Origin: Saccharopolyspora galaxeae
GTDB taxonomy: Bacteria > Actinomycetota > Actinomycetes > Mycobacteriales > Pseudonocardiaceae
Direction of reading: 5' to 3'
DNA: 64,000 bases
NCBI RefSeq assembly: GCF_016526145.1
Contig: NZ_JADDUE010000006.1
Coordinates: 124,001-188,000 of the forward strand
The first letter of the stretch is position 1; every line of letters starts with the position of its first letter. Under the pieces are notes generated by a model. That model made no database searches, was not told the origin of the DNA, and was given only the letters and a program-made list of their open reading frames with translations. Positions 17,563 to 26,816 of this stretch are shown piece after piece. The translations under genes and the position numbers were made by a program.

Positions 17563-18280
17563 GCAGTTCGGCGGCGGTGAGTCCGGACAGCCGCCGCACT
17601 TCCCGGCTCAAGTGGGCCTGGTCGGCGTACCCGGCTGCGAGCGCGCGGTCGGCGAGCGGGCCTTCCAGCTCGATCGAACGCCGGAACCGCAGGATGCTGT
17701 GCAGGGTTTTCGGGCTGTAGCCGACGGCCGCGGTGAACCGCCTCCGGAAGTGCCTTGCGGACCATCCGAGGTGCTGGGCGATTTCCGGTACGCCCGGCGC
17801 TCGGGGGCCGCTGAGCAGGCGGATCGCTTCCGCGACAGCAGGGTCCTGGTGATGCTCGGGCAGCCGTGCCACGGCGAGTTCTTCCAGCAGCCGCGCGGCT
17901 TCGTCCGCGTCGTCGGCCGCGGCGAGCCGGTCCGCCACCTGCTGCGCTCGCGACCCCCACAGCTCGCTGAGCGGCACCTGGAGGTCCCGCAACGCAGCAG
18001 CGGGCACGTCGCCGAGCAGCAATCCCGCCGCTCCGGGCCGAAGCCGCACGCCCGCCACGCTGCCCGCGGCGAGCGGGAGCACGCGCGGTCCGGTGTCCGG
18101 GCCGACCATCTCCAGCACGCCGTCCCGCCAGATCAGATCCAGGCAGCCGTCCGGCATGATGCGTTGCAAGTACCCGTCTTCCGGCACTTGCTGCGTCCAT
18201 GCGCACGCCACCCGGCTTGCGAGCGCGGGCGGTGCAGGACGTTCGCGGTATCGGCGCACCACCCCATGCTGCTCCTTCAC
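17468..18280 (-). CDS. AraC family transcriptional regulator
   Basis: The 270-residue protein has an N-terminal region typical of DUF6597-like AraC regulators (RIMPDGCLDLIWRDGVLEMVG near residue 45, shown here in part as MPDGCLDLIW). The C-terminal AraC helix-turn-helix pair contains APGVPEIAQHLGWSARHFRRR, given in part as GWSARHFRRRF, and GYADQAHLSREVRRLSG. The GTG start overlaps the stop of the glycosyltransferase gene, so it is the last cistron of a three-gene operon. A Pro/Ser-rich tail of about 30 residues runs past the domain and overlaps the convergent gene. Its targets and effector are unknown. Confidence 0.87.
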   Translation of the reverse strand: MKEQHGVVRRYRERPAPPALASRVACAWTQQVPEDGYLQRIMPDGCLDLIWRDGVLEMVGPDTGPRVLPLAAGSVAGVRLRPGAAGLLLGDVPAAALRDLQVPLSELWGSRAQQVADRLAAADDADEAARLLEELAVARLPEHHQDPAVAEAIRLLSGPRAPGVPEIAQHLGWSARHFRRRFTAAVGYSPKTLHSILRFRRSIELEGPLADRALAAGYADQAHLSREVRRLSGLTAAELLTGRTPEACARHRSSPADGTPAPSPVPTAAT

Positions 18281-19245
18281 TCCACGTGCGAGCTCGCGGT
18301 GTCGTCGGCGACGAGCACGCTCACGTCCGCGTCCCGCCCGGTCCGGTGCAGCACCAGCTCGGCCAGCAGTCCCGTGGAGATCATCTGCACCGAGAAGATC
18401 TCCAGCAGGATTCCCAGGGTCAGCAGTGGCCGAGTCCCGATCGACTGCTCGGTGAACATCCAAATCCCGGTGAGGTACAGCAGGATCAGCGTCCCCAGCG
18501 CGCCCGCGACCACGCCGAGACCGCCGAACAAGTGCGCCGGTCGGCGCCCGTAGCGGGTCAGCGCCACGACGGTTAGCAGGTCCAGCGCACCGCGCACGTA
18601 CCGCTCCAGCCCGTAGTTCGACTTGCCGTGCGCACGCGGCCGGTGGTGCACCGGAAGCTCGCAGACCCGGTATCCGAGCTGGTGCGCGAGCGCCGGGATG
18701 TAGCGGTGCAGTTCCCCGTAGAGCGGGACTCGCCGGTAGACCTCGGTGCGCGCGGCCTTGAGCCCGCAGTTGTGGTCGGACAGCCGCAGCCCGGTGATCA
18801 CTCCGGTCATCCAGTTGAACAACCTTGACGGCAGGCGCTTGCCCAGCGGGTCCTTGCGCTGCGCCTTGTGCCCGCTGACCAGGTCCGCGTTCGCGTCCAG
18901 CGCGGCCAGCAGCCGCGGCACCTCCGCCGGGTCGTCCTGCAAATCGGCGTCCAGGGTGACCAGCAGCCGCCCGCGCACCTCGGCCACACCGGCGGCCAGC
19001 GCGGCGGCCTTGCCGAAGTTCCGGCGCAGCCGCAAGCCGCGCAAGTGCGGGTCGGCCGCGGCGTGCTCGCCGATGATCCGCCAGCTCTCGTCGGTGCTGC
19101 CGTCGTCGACCACGAGCAGCTCCCAGCTCAGCGGCTGGGCGTTCATCGCAGCGCTGACCTGGGCGAACAACTCGGGGAGGTTGGCGGCTTCGTTCTTGGC
19201 CGGGGTCAGCAGGGACACCTCGGGCAGCACGCCTGCGGAGGTCAT
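18277..19245 (-). CDS. Polyprenyl-phosphate glycosyltransferase (GT2 family)
   Basis: This 322-residue enzyme has a GT2 catalytic domain with VVDDGSTDESW (47-51 holding DDGST) and the metal-binding DADLQDDP (99-106). Two hydrophobic segments near the C-terminus (about 232-262 and 268-292) match bactoprenol glucosyl/mannosyl transferases of the DPM1/ArnC type. It should transfer a sugar from a nucleotide donor to undecaprenyl or decaprenyl phosphate at the inner face of the membrane. The ATG overlaps the stop of the upstream membrane-protein gene by four bases, and its own stop overlaps the AraC start. The polytopic protein upstream is a plausible user of the lipid-linked sugar. Confidence 0.93.
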   Translation of the reverse strand: MTSAGVLPEVSLLTPAKNEAANLPELFAQVSAAMNAQPLSWELLVVDDGSTDESWRIIGEHAAADPHLRGLRLRRNFGKAAALAAGVAEVRGRLLVTLDADLQDDPAEVPRLLAALDANADLVSGHKAQRKDPLGKRLPSRLFNWMTGVITGLRLSDHNCGLKAARTEVYRRVPLYGELHRYIPALAHQLGYRVCELPVHHRPRAHGKSNYGLERYVRGALDLLTVVALTRYGRRPAHLFGGLGVVAGALGTLILLYLTGIWMFTEQSIGTRPLLTLGILLEIFSVQMISTGLLAELVLHRTGRDADVSVLVADDTASSHVE

Positions 19246-20993
19246 GACACCGCCTGCGGGTGTTCGGTCAGCGGGCGTACCCACCAGCCGTCCGGGAAGG
19301 CGAACGCGATGCGCAGCGGCCCGGTGCCCGCGGGAGCGACCGCGCGGTAGCCGAGGCCGATCTCGGTGCCGACCGTCTGACCCTCGGCATCGGCGCGCGG
19401 GATGTCGACCACGCCGCCGCCGACGACCTCGCCGGTCCGGTCCAGCACGGCGACGCAGCGCGCACGTTCGATGCCGGAGATCGCCCAGCCCTTCAGCATC
19501 CGCGCGCCGCCCCGGATCTGGTCGGTCTCGACGTTGAGCAGCACGTCCCAGCCTGCGGGTCGGGGTTCGCGATAGCTGCCGACGCTGGGCGTGCGCCATC
19601 GCGAGGTGTTCTGCCGCGAACCGATTTCCGTGCCGTCCCCGCAACCCAGCGTGAATTCCGCGGAGAAGGGGTAGTGCCCGAGCGCGCGCATCCGGGGCAG
19701 CAGCTGCTCGGGTGCGGGGAATCGGTCGGCGAACGCATCGGTCGCGCCGACGCGCGCGGCCACCGCCAGCATTCGCTGGTTCGGCGCGTCGTCCCGCACG
19801 GCCTGCGCCATCGGAGCGCCGAGCGCGACCGTCGCCAGCGCGGTGGTGAACACCGCGACCGCCCGCGCACCCGGCCACCGCGGCCAGGTGACGGCGATGA
19901 CGAGCACGGCGATCCACAGCGCGGCGGACATGCTGTTGTAGCGGCTCTGCAAACCTGCGGACTCGCCGAATGCCGCCCGCGAACCCGAGATCATCACCGC
20001 GCAGCCGATCGCGTACACCGCCAGGCCCCACCAGGCGGCACTGGCCGCGCGGGCCTGCGGGCGCAGGCACCCCGGCAGGTGCAGCGCCAGCACCGCCAGC
20101 CCGGCAACGCCCGCGACCAGGGCCAACGCCGGTTCCGTGCCGGTCCACACCATGCCGATCATGCTCAGCCCCGCCAGCATGGCCTGCGCCGGATCATCGG
20201 TGGGCGAGGCGCCGCCCCCGCCTTGGGGACCGCGCAACACCAGCCAGGCGGCCACGACGACCACTCCGATGACCATCGGGGCGGCGACTCGCCGCCTGCG
20301 CTCCCCGCGCATCCAGGCCAGCACCGACAGCGCCGGCCACACCGCGAACGACGTGCCGTAGCTGATCGAAGCCAACAAGCCGAGCAGCACCGCCGGGACG
20401 GGACGTCCGCGCTGCATCGCCAGCAGCGCGCTCAGCACCAGCAGCATCGCCAGCACCCACGAAGCACCGCTCATGGAACGCACGAAGTTGTGGATGCCGT
20501 GCGGGTTGAACACCAGCGCCGAGGTCGCCACCACGAGCCCCGCGCGCTGCCAGCGCCCCAGGTCCGCGGGCAGCATCGCCCACACCAGCAGCACGCATCC
20601 GACGCCGAACGCCAGCACCAGCAGGCCCAACGGGTGGTTCGAGCCGCCGCCGAACCGGGCGCTCAACCAGAACAACAGGCTCGGCAGGACGAACGGGTGC
20701 TCGTTGCGAAAACCGAGCAGCGCCTCCGGACGCAGCGAACCGTCCGGGTTCGTGATGTCCAGCAGCACCCACCAGTAGTCGTAGAAGTGCATCTGCGGGT
20801 ACCGCAGCACCTCGCGCAGCATCATCAGCGGTGGCAGCGCGGCCATCAGCAGCAGTGACCGAGGCCCTGCCGCGCTTTCGCGCAACCGCTGCAGGTGGTC
20901 GGCGGGCGCAGGCTCTTCGTGCTCGGTCCGCCGTGGTCCGGATGCGGTCTCGGTCACGCTGAATCCCCATGTGAAGGTCGAACGGCGACTCAC
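19242..20993 (-). CDS. Polytopic membrane protein, possible GT-C-type glycosyltransferase
   Basis: The 583-residue protein has about ten to twelve hydrophobic segments from residue 48 to about 390 and a soluble, presumably extracytoplasmic C-terminal part (about 395-583). An early loop, YPQMHFYDYWWVLLDITNPDG, carries acidic residues of the sort used by lipid-sugar-dependent GT-C enzymes, but no definite catalytic motif was recognised. Coupling to a polyprenyl-phosphate glycosyltransferase supports a cell-surface glycosylation role. The GTG at 20993 is favoured because TACCTT lies 6 nt upstream; a GTG at 20957 with a weak GGGGA is the alternative. Confidence 0.8.
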   Translation of the reverse strand: MSRRSTFTWGFSVTETASGPRRTEHEEPAPADHLQRLRESAAGPRSLLLMAALPPLMMLREVLRYPQMHFYDYWWVLLDITNPDGSLRPEALLGFRNEHPFVLPSLLFWLSARFGGGSNHPLGLLVLAFGVGCVLLVWAMLPADLGRWQRAGLVVATSALVFNPHGIHNFVRSMSGASWVLAMLLVLSALLAMQRGRPVPAVLLGLLASISYGTSFAVWPALSVLAWMRGERRRRVAAPMVIGVVVVAAWLVLRGPQGGGGASPTDDPAQAMLAGLSMIGMVWTGTEPALALVAGVAGLAVLALHLPGCLRPQARAASAAWWGLAVYAIGCAVMISGSRAAFGESAGLQSRYNSMSAALWIAVLVIAVTWPRWPGARAVAVFTTALATVALGAPMAQAVRDDAPNQRMLAVAARVGATDAFADRFPAPEQLLPRMRALGHYPFSAEFTLGCGDGTEIGSRQNTSRWRTPSVGSYREPRPAGWDVLLNVETDQIRGGARMLKGWAISGIERARCVAVLDRTGEVVGGGVVDIPRADAEGQTVGTEIGLGYRAVAPAGTGPLRIAFAFPDGWWVRPLTEHPQAVS

Positions 20994-20999
20994 AGTAGC

Positions 21000-21005
21000 A
21001 AGGTA
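21000..21005 (-). promoter_or_regulatory. -10 element TACCTT for the glycosylation operon (predicted leaderless)
   Basis: Read on the minus strand, TACCTT fits TANNNT and ends 6 nt before the GTG at 20993, giving a leaderless start for the three-gene operon. Confidence 0.5.
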
Positions 21006-21090
21006 AGATCGAACCGCAGGGAGATCGCGCGGAAAACCCGGTTCCTTCCCCGGGAGTCAAGCCCGGAGTAAGGCCGCCGCGAGCGGTCTG

Positions 21091-21096
21091 TATGCT
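21091..21096 (+). promoter_or_regulatory. -10 element TATGCT upstream of rplU
   Basis: TATGCT fits TANNNT. A start about 7 nt downstream would give an rplU leader of roughly 185 nt, unusually long next to the many leaderless genes nearby. Confidence 0.5.
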
Positions 21097-21198
21097 GTGA
21101 GGGCACTTCTCGCCGCCGGACGGGCGGAGAGCTTAAACGCCTGTGGAACCCGGTGCGCCCCTCGCGGGTCGAGGGTCGTGACACAGGAACCCACCGAA

Positions 21199-21236
21199 AC
21201 CCGGCACTGCCGGGTGGATCTCCGGCCCCGCCGGAG
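21199..21236 (+). other. Two adjacent hairpins in the rplU leader
   Basis: ACCCGGC-ACT-GCCGGGT (21199-21215) and CTCCGGC-CCC-GCCGGAG (21220-21236) are perfect 7-bp stems with 3-nt loops, 53-90 nt before the rplU ATG. They are candidates for a ribosomal-protein or L21-type autoregulatory leader; no match to the known Firmicutes L21 leader is claimed. Confidence 0.5.
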
Positions 21237-21288
21237 TGGGCGTCAACGGGTGAACCAAGCGAACCGAGCAGCAGGAGACTTCCGACTC

Positions 21289-21597
21289 ATGTACGCGATC
21301 GTCAAGACCGGCGGCAAGCAGTACAAGGTGGCGGTCGGGGACGTCGTCGAGGTCGAGAAGCTCGAAGGCGAATCCGGTACCGAGGTCACCTTCCCGGCTG
21401 TACTGGTCGTCGACGGCTCCGACGTCACCGCCGACGCCGACGCGCTGGCGAAGGTCTCGGTGACCGGCAAGCTGGTCGAGCAGACCAAGGGTCCCAAGAT
21501 CCGCATCCACAAGTTCAAGAACAAGACCGGCTACCAGAAGCGCCAGGGTCACCGGCAGAAGCTGACCCGCGTCGAGGTCACTGGCATCTCCAAGTGA
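21289..21597 (+). CDS. rplU: 50S ribosomal protein L21
   Basis: The 102-residue product begins [20 protein letters not shown] and ends with the RNA-binding signature [20 protein letters not shown], full length for bL21. The ATG at 21289 follows GCAGGAGA; frames extending further upstream have no L21 similarity. It is followed by rpmA after 10 bp and by obg after a terminator, the standard order. A structured leader of about 190 nt precedes it. Confidence 0.98.
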   Translation: MYAIVKTGGKQYKVAVGDVVEVEKLEGESGTEVTFPAVLVVDGSDVTADADALAKVSVTGKLVEQTKGPKIRIHKFKNKTGYQKRQGHRQKLTRVEVTGISK

Positions 21598-21607
21598 GGA
21601 CCTGATC

Positions 21608-21865
21608 ATGTCCACCAAGAAGGGCGCATCCAACTCCCGCAACGGCCGCGATTCGAACCCGAAGTACCTCGGGGTGAAGCGGTTCGGCGGCCAGCTCGTC
21701 AGCGCCGGTGAGATCCTGATCCGGCAGCGCGGCACCAAGTTCCACCCCGGCTTCAACGTGGGCCGCGGCAAGGACGACACGCTGTTCGCGCTCTCCACCG
21801 GCGAGGTCGAGTTCGGCAGCAAGCGCGGTCGCAAGACCGTCAACATCGTGCCGGCCGAGGACTGA
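21608..21865 (+). CDS. rpmA: 50S ribosomal protein L27
   Basis: The 85-residue bL27 starts [20 protein letters not shown] and includes the conserved [20 protein letters not shown] core. There is no extra N-terminal peptide that would need cleavage, unlike Firmicutes L27. The mature N-terminal tail reaches the ribosomal peptidyl-transferase centre. The gene lies 10 bp after rplU and is closed by a strong hairpin at 21888-21935. Confidence 0.98.
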   Translation: MSTKKGASNSRNGRDSNPKYLGVKRFGGQLVSAGEILIRQRGTKFHPGFNVGRGKDDTLFALSTGEVEFGSKRGRKTVNIVPAED

Positions 21866-21887
21866 CCCGGCTCTCGGCACAAACTCC

Positions 21888-21935
21888 CGAACGAGGGGCG
21901 GGTCCGGTTCGCACACCGGCCCCGCCCCTCGTTCG
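21888..21935 (+). terminator. Long hairpin terminator after rpmA
   Basis: CGAACGAGGGGCGGG (21888-21902) pairs with CCCGCCCCTCGTTCG (21921-21935), a perfect 15-bp stem, with further CCGG pairing inside the loop. No T-tract follows. It lies between rpmA and obg. Confidence 0.8.
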
Positions 21936-21989
21936 CGTTCGCCGCCCGCTCCGCGCGGTTGGCGGCATTCTTCGCACCTGGAGGGACTC

Positions 21990-23468
21990 GTGTCGCGGTT
22001 CGTTGACCGCGTGACCATCCACGTCGCCGCCGGCGACGGTGGGAATGGCTGCGCCTCGGTGCACCGGGAGAAGTTCAAGCCGCTCGGCGGCCCGGACGGG
22101 GGCAACGGCGGGCGCGGCGGAGACGTCCGGCTCGTCGTCGACCCCGGGGTGCACACGCTGCTGGACTTCCACCACCGCCCGCACGCCCGCGGCTCCAACG
22201 GCAAGCAGGGCCGCGGCAGCCTGCGCAACGGTGCGATCGGCGAGGACGTCGTGCTGCCGGTGCCGGACGGCACGGTGGTGCTGGATTCGGACGGCGAGGT
22301 GATCGCCGACCTGGTCGGACCGGGAACCACGTTCGTCGCCGGGCAGGGCGGCCGCGGCGGGCTGGGCAACGCGGCGCTGGCGACGAAGGCCCGCAAGGCG
22401 CCGGGTTTCGCGCTGCTCGGCGAGCCCGGTGAGCAGCTGGACCTGGTGCTCGAGCTGAAATCGGTCGCCGACGTGGGGCTGGTCGGGTACCCGTCGGCGG
22501 GCAAGTCCTCGCTGATCTCGGTGCTCTCGGCGGCGAAACCGAAGATCGCGGACTACCCGTTCACCACGCTGGCGCCGAACCTGGGCGTGATCACCGCAGG
22601 GGACACCGTGTTCACCATGGCCGACGTGCCCGGGCTCATCCCGGGTGCCAGCGAAGGCCGCGGCCTCGGGCTGGAGTTCCTGCGCCACATCGAGCGCTGC
22701 GCGGTGCTGGTGCACGTCGTGGACTGCGCCACCTTGGAACCGGGCCGCGACCCGATGTCCGATGTGGACGCCTTGGAGGCGGAGCTGGCGCGCTACGCAC
22801 CGGCGTTGGCCGCCGAGCACGGCGATCTCGCCGACCGGCCGCGGCTGCTGGTGCTGAACAAGCTGGACGTGCCGGAGGCGCGGGAGCTCGCCGAACTGGT
22901 CCGGCCGGATCTCGAAGAGCGCGGCTGGCGGGTGTTCGAGGTGTCCACGGCCAGCCACGAGGGGCTGCGGGAGCTGTCGTTCGCGCTGGCCGGTGAAGTC
23001 GAGAACTACCGCGCCGCGCAGCCCGAGCCGGAGCCCGCGCGGGTCGTGGTGCGCCCGGCCGGGGTCGGCGAAGGCGAATTCACCGTCGAACGGGATCCCG
23101 AGGAGCCGGACGCCTTCATCGTCCGCGGCGAGAAGCCGCAGCGGTGGGTGCGCCAGACGCAGTTCGACAACGACGAGGCGGTGGGCTTCCTCGGCGACCG
23201 GCTCGCCAAGCTCGGCGTGGAGGAAGCGCTGGCCAAGCAGGGCGCGGAGCCGGGCAGCCAGGTCACCATCGGCTCGGTCACCTTCGACTGGGAACCGTCC
23301 ACGCCCGCGGGCGTGGCGACCATGCTCAGCGGTCGCGGCACGGACATGCGCCTGGAAGACCAAGATCGCATCTCGGCCGCCGACCGGAAGGCTGCGAAGA
23401 ACGCCCGCCGGTCCAACCTGGACGCGCAGGGAAGTTACGTCGGCGAGGACGACGAGGAGGATCGGTGA
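21990..23468 (+). CDS. obg: GTPase Obg/CgtA
   Basis: Obg is an essential ribosome-assembly GTPase tied to stress control and, in actinomycetes, development. The 492-residue protein has the glycine-rich Obg fold (1-158, with [12 protein letters not shown]). Its G domain shows G1 GYPSAGKSS (about 166-174), G3 [12 protein letters not shown] and G4 [10 protein letters not shown]-terminal OCT domain is followed by an acidic and basic tail. A GGAGG ribosome-binding site precedes the GTG start. Its stop overlaps the proB start (GTGA), so proline synthesis is translationally coupled to obg. Confidence 0.97.
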   Translation: MSRFVDRVTIHVAAGDGGNGCASVHREKFKPLGGPDGGNGGRGGDVRLVVDPGVHTLLDFHHRPHARGSNGKQGRGSLRNGAIGEDVVLPVPDGTVVLDSDGEVIADLVGPGTTFVAGQGGRGGLGNAALATKARKAPGFALLGEPGEQLDLVLELKSVADVGLVGYPSAGKSSLISVLSAAKPKIADYPFTTLAPNLGVITAGDTVFTMADVPGLIPGASEGRGLGLEFLRHIERCAVLVHVVDCATLEPGRDPMSDVDALEAELARYAPALAAEHGDLADRPRLLVLNKLDVPEARELAELVRPDLEERGWRVFEVSTASHEGLRELSFALAGEVENYRAAQPEPEPARVVVRPAGVGEGEFTVERDPEEPDAFIVRGEKPQRWVRQTQFDNDEAVGFLGDRLAKLGVEEALAKQGAEPGSQVTIGSVTFDWEPSTPAGVATMLSGRGTDMRLEDQDRISAADRKAAKNARRSNLDAQGSYVGEDDEEDR

Positions 23469-24589
23469 CCGACCAGGTGCAGCTGTCGCCGACCCGCAAG
23501 GCGATCGGGGCAGCGCACCGGTTGGTGGTGAAGGTCGGCTCGTCCTCGCTCACCACGTCCAAGGGCGCGCTGGACCACGCGCGGCTGGCGGCTCTGGTGG
23601 ACGCCGTGGCGAACCGGGTGGACAACGGGGGACAGGTGGTTCTGGTGTCGTCCGGCGCCATCGCCGCCGGGATGGCTCCGCTGGGGTTGCGCCGCCGTCC
23701 GCGCGACCTGGCGACCAAGCAGGCGTCGGCCAGCGTCGGGCAGCAAGCCCTCGCGCACGCCTACGCGGAATCGTTCGCCCGGTATCAGCGCACGGTGGGG
23801 CAGGTGCTGCTGACCGCCGACGACGTCGTCCGGCGCGCGCAGTACCGCAACGCGCAGCGCACGCTCAAGCGGTTGCTCACCCTGGGCGCGGTGCCGGTGG
23901 TCAACGAGAACGACACGGTCGCCACCACCGAGATCCGCTTCGGCGACAACGACCGGCTGGCGGCGCTGGTGGCGCACCTGGTCGGCGCGGACGCGCTGCT
24001 GCTGCTGTCCGATGTGGACGCGTTGTACGACGGTGATCCGCGCAGCGGCCGGGCGTCGGTGATCCGGGACGTGCACGGGCCCGCCGACCTGGAAGGTGTG
24101 GAAGCCGGCGATACCGGGTCCGGTGTGGGAACCGGCGGCATGGCCTCGAAAGTGCAGGCCGCGCGGGTGGCGGCGCGCGCGGGGATTCCGGTGCTGCTGG
24201 CTTCGGCATCCGAGGCCCAGGGGGCCCTGGCCACCGCCGACGTGGGAACGGCGTTCGCCACCACGGGTTCGCGGCTGACGGCGCGGCGCTTCTGGCTCGC
24301 GCACGCCGCCGGGTCGAGCGGCCGGTTGTGGATCGACGACGGAGCCGTCGCCGCCGTCGCGCGGCGACGCCGGTCCTTGCTGGCGGCCGGGATCACCGGC
24401 GTGGAAGGCGATTTCCACGGTGGGGACGTGGTGGACCTGGCCGATCCGGCAGGTGCCGTGGTCGCTCGCGGAGTGGTCGCTTACGACGCCGGTGAGCTGC
24501 CGGACCTCATCGGCCGCTCCACGCACGAACTACCGCCGGAGCAACGCCGGGAAGTCATCCACGCCGACGACCTGGTCCCGCTGCGCTGA
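23465..24589 (+). CDS. proB: Glutamate 5-kinase
   Basis: ProB phosphorylates glutamate in the first step of proline synthesis. The 374-residue protein has the amino-acid kinase domain (about 20-265; [50 protein letters not shown]) and a C-terminal PUA domain (about 285-370). It is full length and should be feedback-inhibited by proline. The GTG overlaps the obg stop. Its pathway partner proA lies 2.2 kb downstream in the same direction but is separated by recQ on the opposite strand. Confidence 0.97.
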   Translation: MTDQVQLSPTRKAIGAAHRLVVKVGSSSLTTSKGALDHARLAALVDAVANRVDNGGQVVLVSSGAIAAGMAPLGLRRRPRDLATKQASASVGQQALAHAYAESFARYQRTVGQVLLTADDVVRRAQYRNAQRTLKRLLTLGAVPVVNENDTVATTEIRFGDNDRLAALVAHLVGADALLLLSDVDALYDGDPRSGRASVIRDVHGPADLEGVEAGDTGSGVGTGGMASKVQAARVAARAGIPVLLASASEAQGALATADVGTAFATTGSRLTARRFWLAHAAGSSGRLWIDDGAVAAVARRRRSLLAAGITGVEGDFHGGDVVDLADPAGAVVARGVVAYDAGELPDLIGRSTHELPPEQRREVIHADDLVPLR

Positions 24590-24613
24590 CGACATCCACT
24601 GCTCCCGAACGGC

Positions 24614-26734
24614 TCAGGCCGTGGTGGCCAGGGTGAACGGCAGCACCGCCGGAGCGCCCGCGAGCCGCAGGGTGCGCGCCACGATCGTGATCGTCCAGCC
24701 CGTGTCGGCGTAGTCGTCCACCAGCAGCACCGGCCCGTCGAGCCCGGCCAGCTTCGCCGAGACGTCCTCCGGAACCTTGAACTGCCCCCGCAGCGCCGCG
24801 ACCCGCTGCGCGCTGTTGGTGCCGTGCACCGGCGTCGTCTCCGGGTTCGTGGCTACCTCGCCGAGCAGCGGCAACCGCCCCACGGTGGAGAGCCGCTCGG
24901 CCAGGCTGCGCACCAGTCGCGGCCGGGTCCGCGAGCCCAGCGCGAGCACCCCCGCCGGTCGCCGCTCCCACTCCCAGGCGGCCAGCACCTGCACGCACGC
25001 CTGGAACAGGTCGTCCGGCAAGTCCTGGTCCGGGCTGTTCGCGCCGAGCAGCTCGCGGAGCCGGTTGCCCCAGCCGATGTCGGTCAGCCGCCCCACCGCG
25101 CGGCCCTGCTCGGCGCGTTCGCCCGCCGGGAACCTGCCGGAGACGGGGATGCCGAGCACGTCCATCCCGGTCGGCCACATCTTGCGCGGGTTCAGCTCCA
25201 CGCCCGGCCGGTTCAGGCGTTCCTGCGCGCGCTGCACCGACGACTCGTCGACCTCGGCGGAACGGCCCGAGCCGGTGCAGTTGTCGCAGCGCCCGCACGG
25301 TTCGGCGTGCGGGTCGTCGAGCTGCTTGCGCAGGAACTCCATCCGGCAGCCGGTGGTGTCCAGGTAATCCAGCATCGCCTGCTGCTCGGTGGCGCGTTCC
25401 GCGGCGATGCGCTCGTAGCGTTCCGCGTCGTAGTCCCACGGCTCGCCGGTGGCTTCCCAGCCGCTCTTCACCCGGCGCACCGCGCCGTCCACGTCCAGGA
25501 CCTTGAGCACCATTTCCAGCCGCGAGCGGCCGAGCTCCACGCGCGGCTCCAGCGCGGCAGTGGACAAGGTGCCCGCTTCCGAGAGCGCGTCGAGGATCCT
25601 GCGCACCGTCGACTCCGGCGGGAAGGCCAGCGAAGCGAAGTACTTCCAGATGTCCTGGTCTTCCGGGCCGGGCAGCAGCAGCGCCTCGGCCCGCCGCACG
25701 CCGCGACCGGCGCGGCCGATCTGCTGGTAGTAGGCGATCGGCGAGGACGGTGCCCCCATGTGCACGACGAACCCGAGATCGGGCTTGTCGAAGCCCATGC
25801 CCAGCGCGGACGTCGCCACCAGCGCCTTGACCCGGTTCGCCAGCAGATCGTCCTCGGCGCGTTGCCGCTCCTCCGGATCGGTGCGCCCGGAATAGGACGT
25901 CACCTCGAAGCCCTGGTCGCGCAGGAACGCCGACACCTCGTCGGTCGCGGCGACGGTGAGCGTGTAGATGATCCCGGACCCCGGCAGCTCACCGAGGTTG
26001 CCCGCCAGCCAGCCCAGCCGCGCCTGCGCGGTCGGCAACCGGACCACGCCCAGCCGCAGGCTTTCCCGGTCGAGCGTGCCGCGCAGCACCAGCGTCTGCT
26101 GCGGGTCGCTGAATTCGCCGCCCACGCCGAGCTGGTCGGCGACGTCCTGCACGACGCGGTCGTTGGCGGTGGCCGTGGTCGCCAGCACCGGGACGCCTTC
26201 GGGCAGTTCGCGCAACAGCGTGCGCAGCCTGCGGTAGTCCGGGCGGAAGTCGTGGCCCCAGTCGGAGATGCAGTGCGCTTCGTCCACCACCAGCAGGCCC
26301 GCGCTGTGGGTGAGCTCGGGCAGCACGTTGTCCCGGAAGTCCGGGTTGTTCAACCGCTCCGGGCTCACCAGCAGCACGTCGACGTCGCCCACGGCGACCT
26401 GCTCCTCGATGTCGGCCCACTGCTGCTGATTCGCGGAGTTGATCGAGGCCGCGCGGACTCCGGCGGCTTCGGCGGCCGCCACCTGGTTGCGCATCAGCGC
26501 CAGCAGCGGCGAGACGATCACGGTCGGACCTTCGCCGAGCTCCCGCAGCAGCGCGGTCGCCAGGAAGTAGACCGCCGACTTGCCCCAGCCGGTGCGCTGC
26601 ACGACGAGCGCGCGGCGCCGTTCCAGCACCAGCGCGTGGATCGCGTGCCATTGGTCGTCGCGCAGTTCGGCGTCCGGACCGGCCAGTGCGCGCAGCCGCT
26701 CGTCGGCGAGTTCCCGCAGGGCGTGTTCGTCCAC
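24614..26734 (-). CDS. RecQ-type ATP-dependent DNA helicase fused to a phosphoribosyltransferase-like domain
   Basis: The 706-residue protein has a complete superfamily 2 helicase core: Walker A RTGWGKSAVY (GWGKS about 49-53), the DEAH box VVDEAHCISDWGHDF, and motif VI QQIGRAGRG. A RecQ zinc module follows (CGRCDNC with upstream CRM). The last 180 residues look like a ComF-type phosphoribosyltransferase: GTNSAQRVAALRGQF and the PRPP-binding-like VLLVDDYADTGWT (about 669-681). An HRDC domain was not seen. The GTG at 26734 has AGGAA 8 nt upstream; a GTG at 26764 is an alternative. It interrupts the proB-proA order. Confidence 0.92.
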   Translation of the reverse strand: MDEHALRELADERLRALAGPDAELRDDQWHAIHALVLERRRALVVQRTGWGKSAVYFLATALLRELGEGPTVIVSPLLALMRNQVAAAEAAGVRAASINSANQQQWADIEEQVAVGDVDVLLVSPERLNNPDFRDNVLPELTHSAGLLVVDEAHCISDWGHDFRPDYRRLRTLLRELPEGVPVLATTATANDRVVQDVADQLGVGGEFSDPQQTLVLRGTLDRESLRLGVVRLPTAQARLGWLAGNLGELPGSGIIYTLTVAATDEVSAFLRDQGFEVTSYSGRTDPEERQRAEDDLLANRVKALVATSALGMGFDKPDLGFVVHMGAPSSPIAYYQQIGRAGRGVRRAEALLLPGPEDQDIWKYFASLAFPPESTVRRILDALSEAGTLSTAALEPRVELGRSRLEMVLKVLDVDGAVRRVKSGWEATGEPWDYDAERYERIAAERATEQQAMLDYLDTTGCRMEFLRKQLDDPHAEPCGRCDNCTGSGRSAEVDESSVQRAQERLNRPGVELNPRKMWPTGMDVLGIPVSGRFPAGERAEQGRAVGRLTDIGWGNRLRELLGANSPDQDLPDDLFQACVQVLAAWEWERRPAGVLALGSRTRPRLVRSLAERLSTVGRLPLLGEVATNPETTPVHGTNSAQRVAALRGQFKVPEDVSAKLAGLDGPVLLVDDYADTGWTITIVARTLRLAGAPAVLPFTLATTA

Positions 26735-26804
26735 GACCCGATTCCTACCGGATCGCCAGGACACGGCGTCGCCGCACCCCGCAAACCCGGTTGCAGGAGC
26801 CGAT

Positions 26805-26810
26805 TAGGCT
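26805..26810 (+). promoter_or_regulatory. -10 element TAGGCT for a predicted leaderless proA mRNA
   Basis: TAGGCT ends 6 nt before the GTG of proA, and no ribosome-binding site is present. Confidence 0.6.
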
Positions 26811-26816
26811 GGTGTC

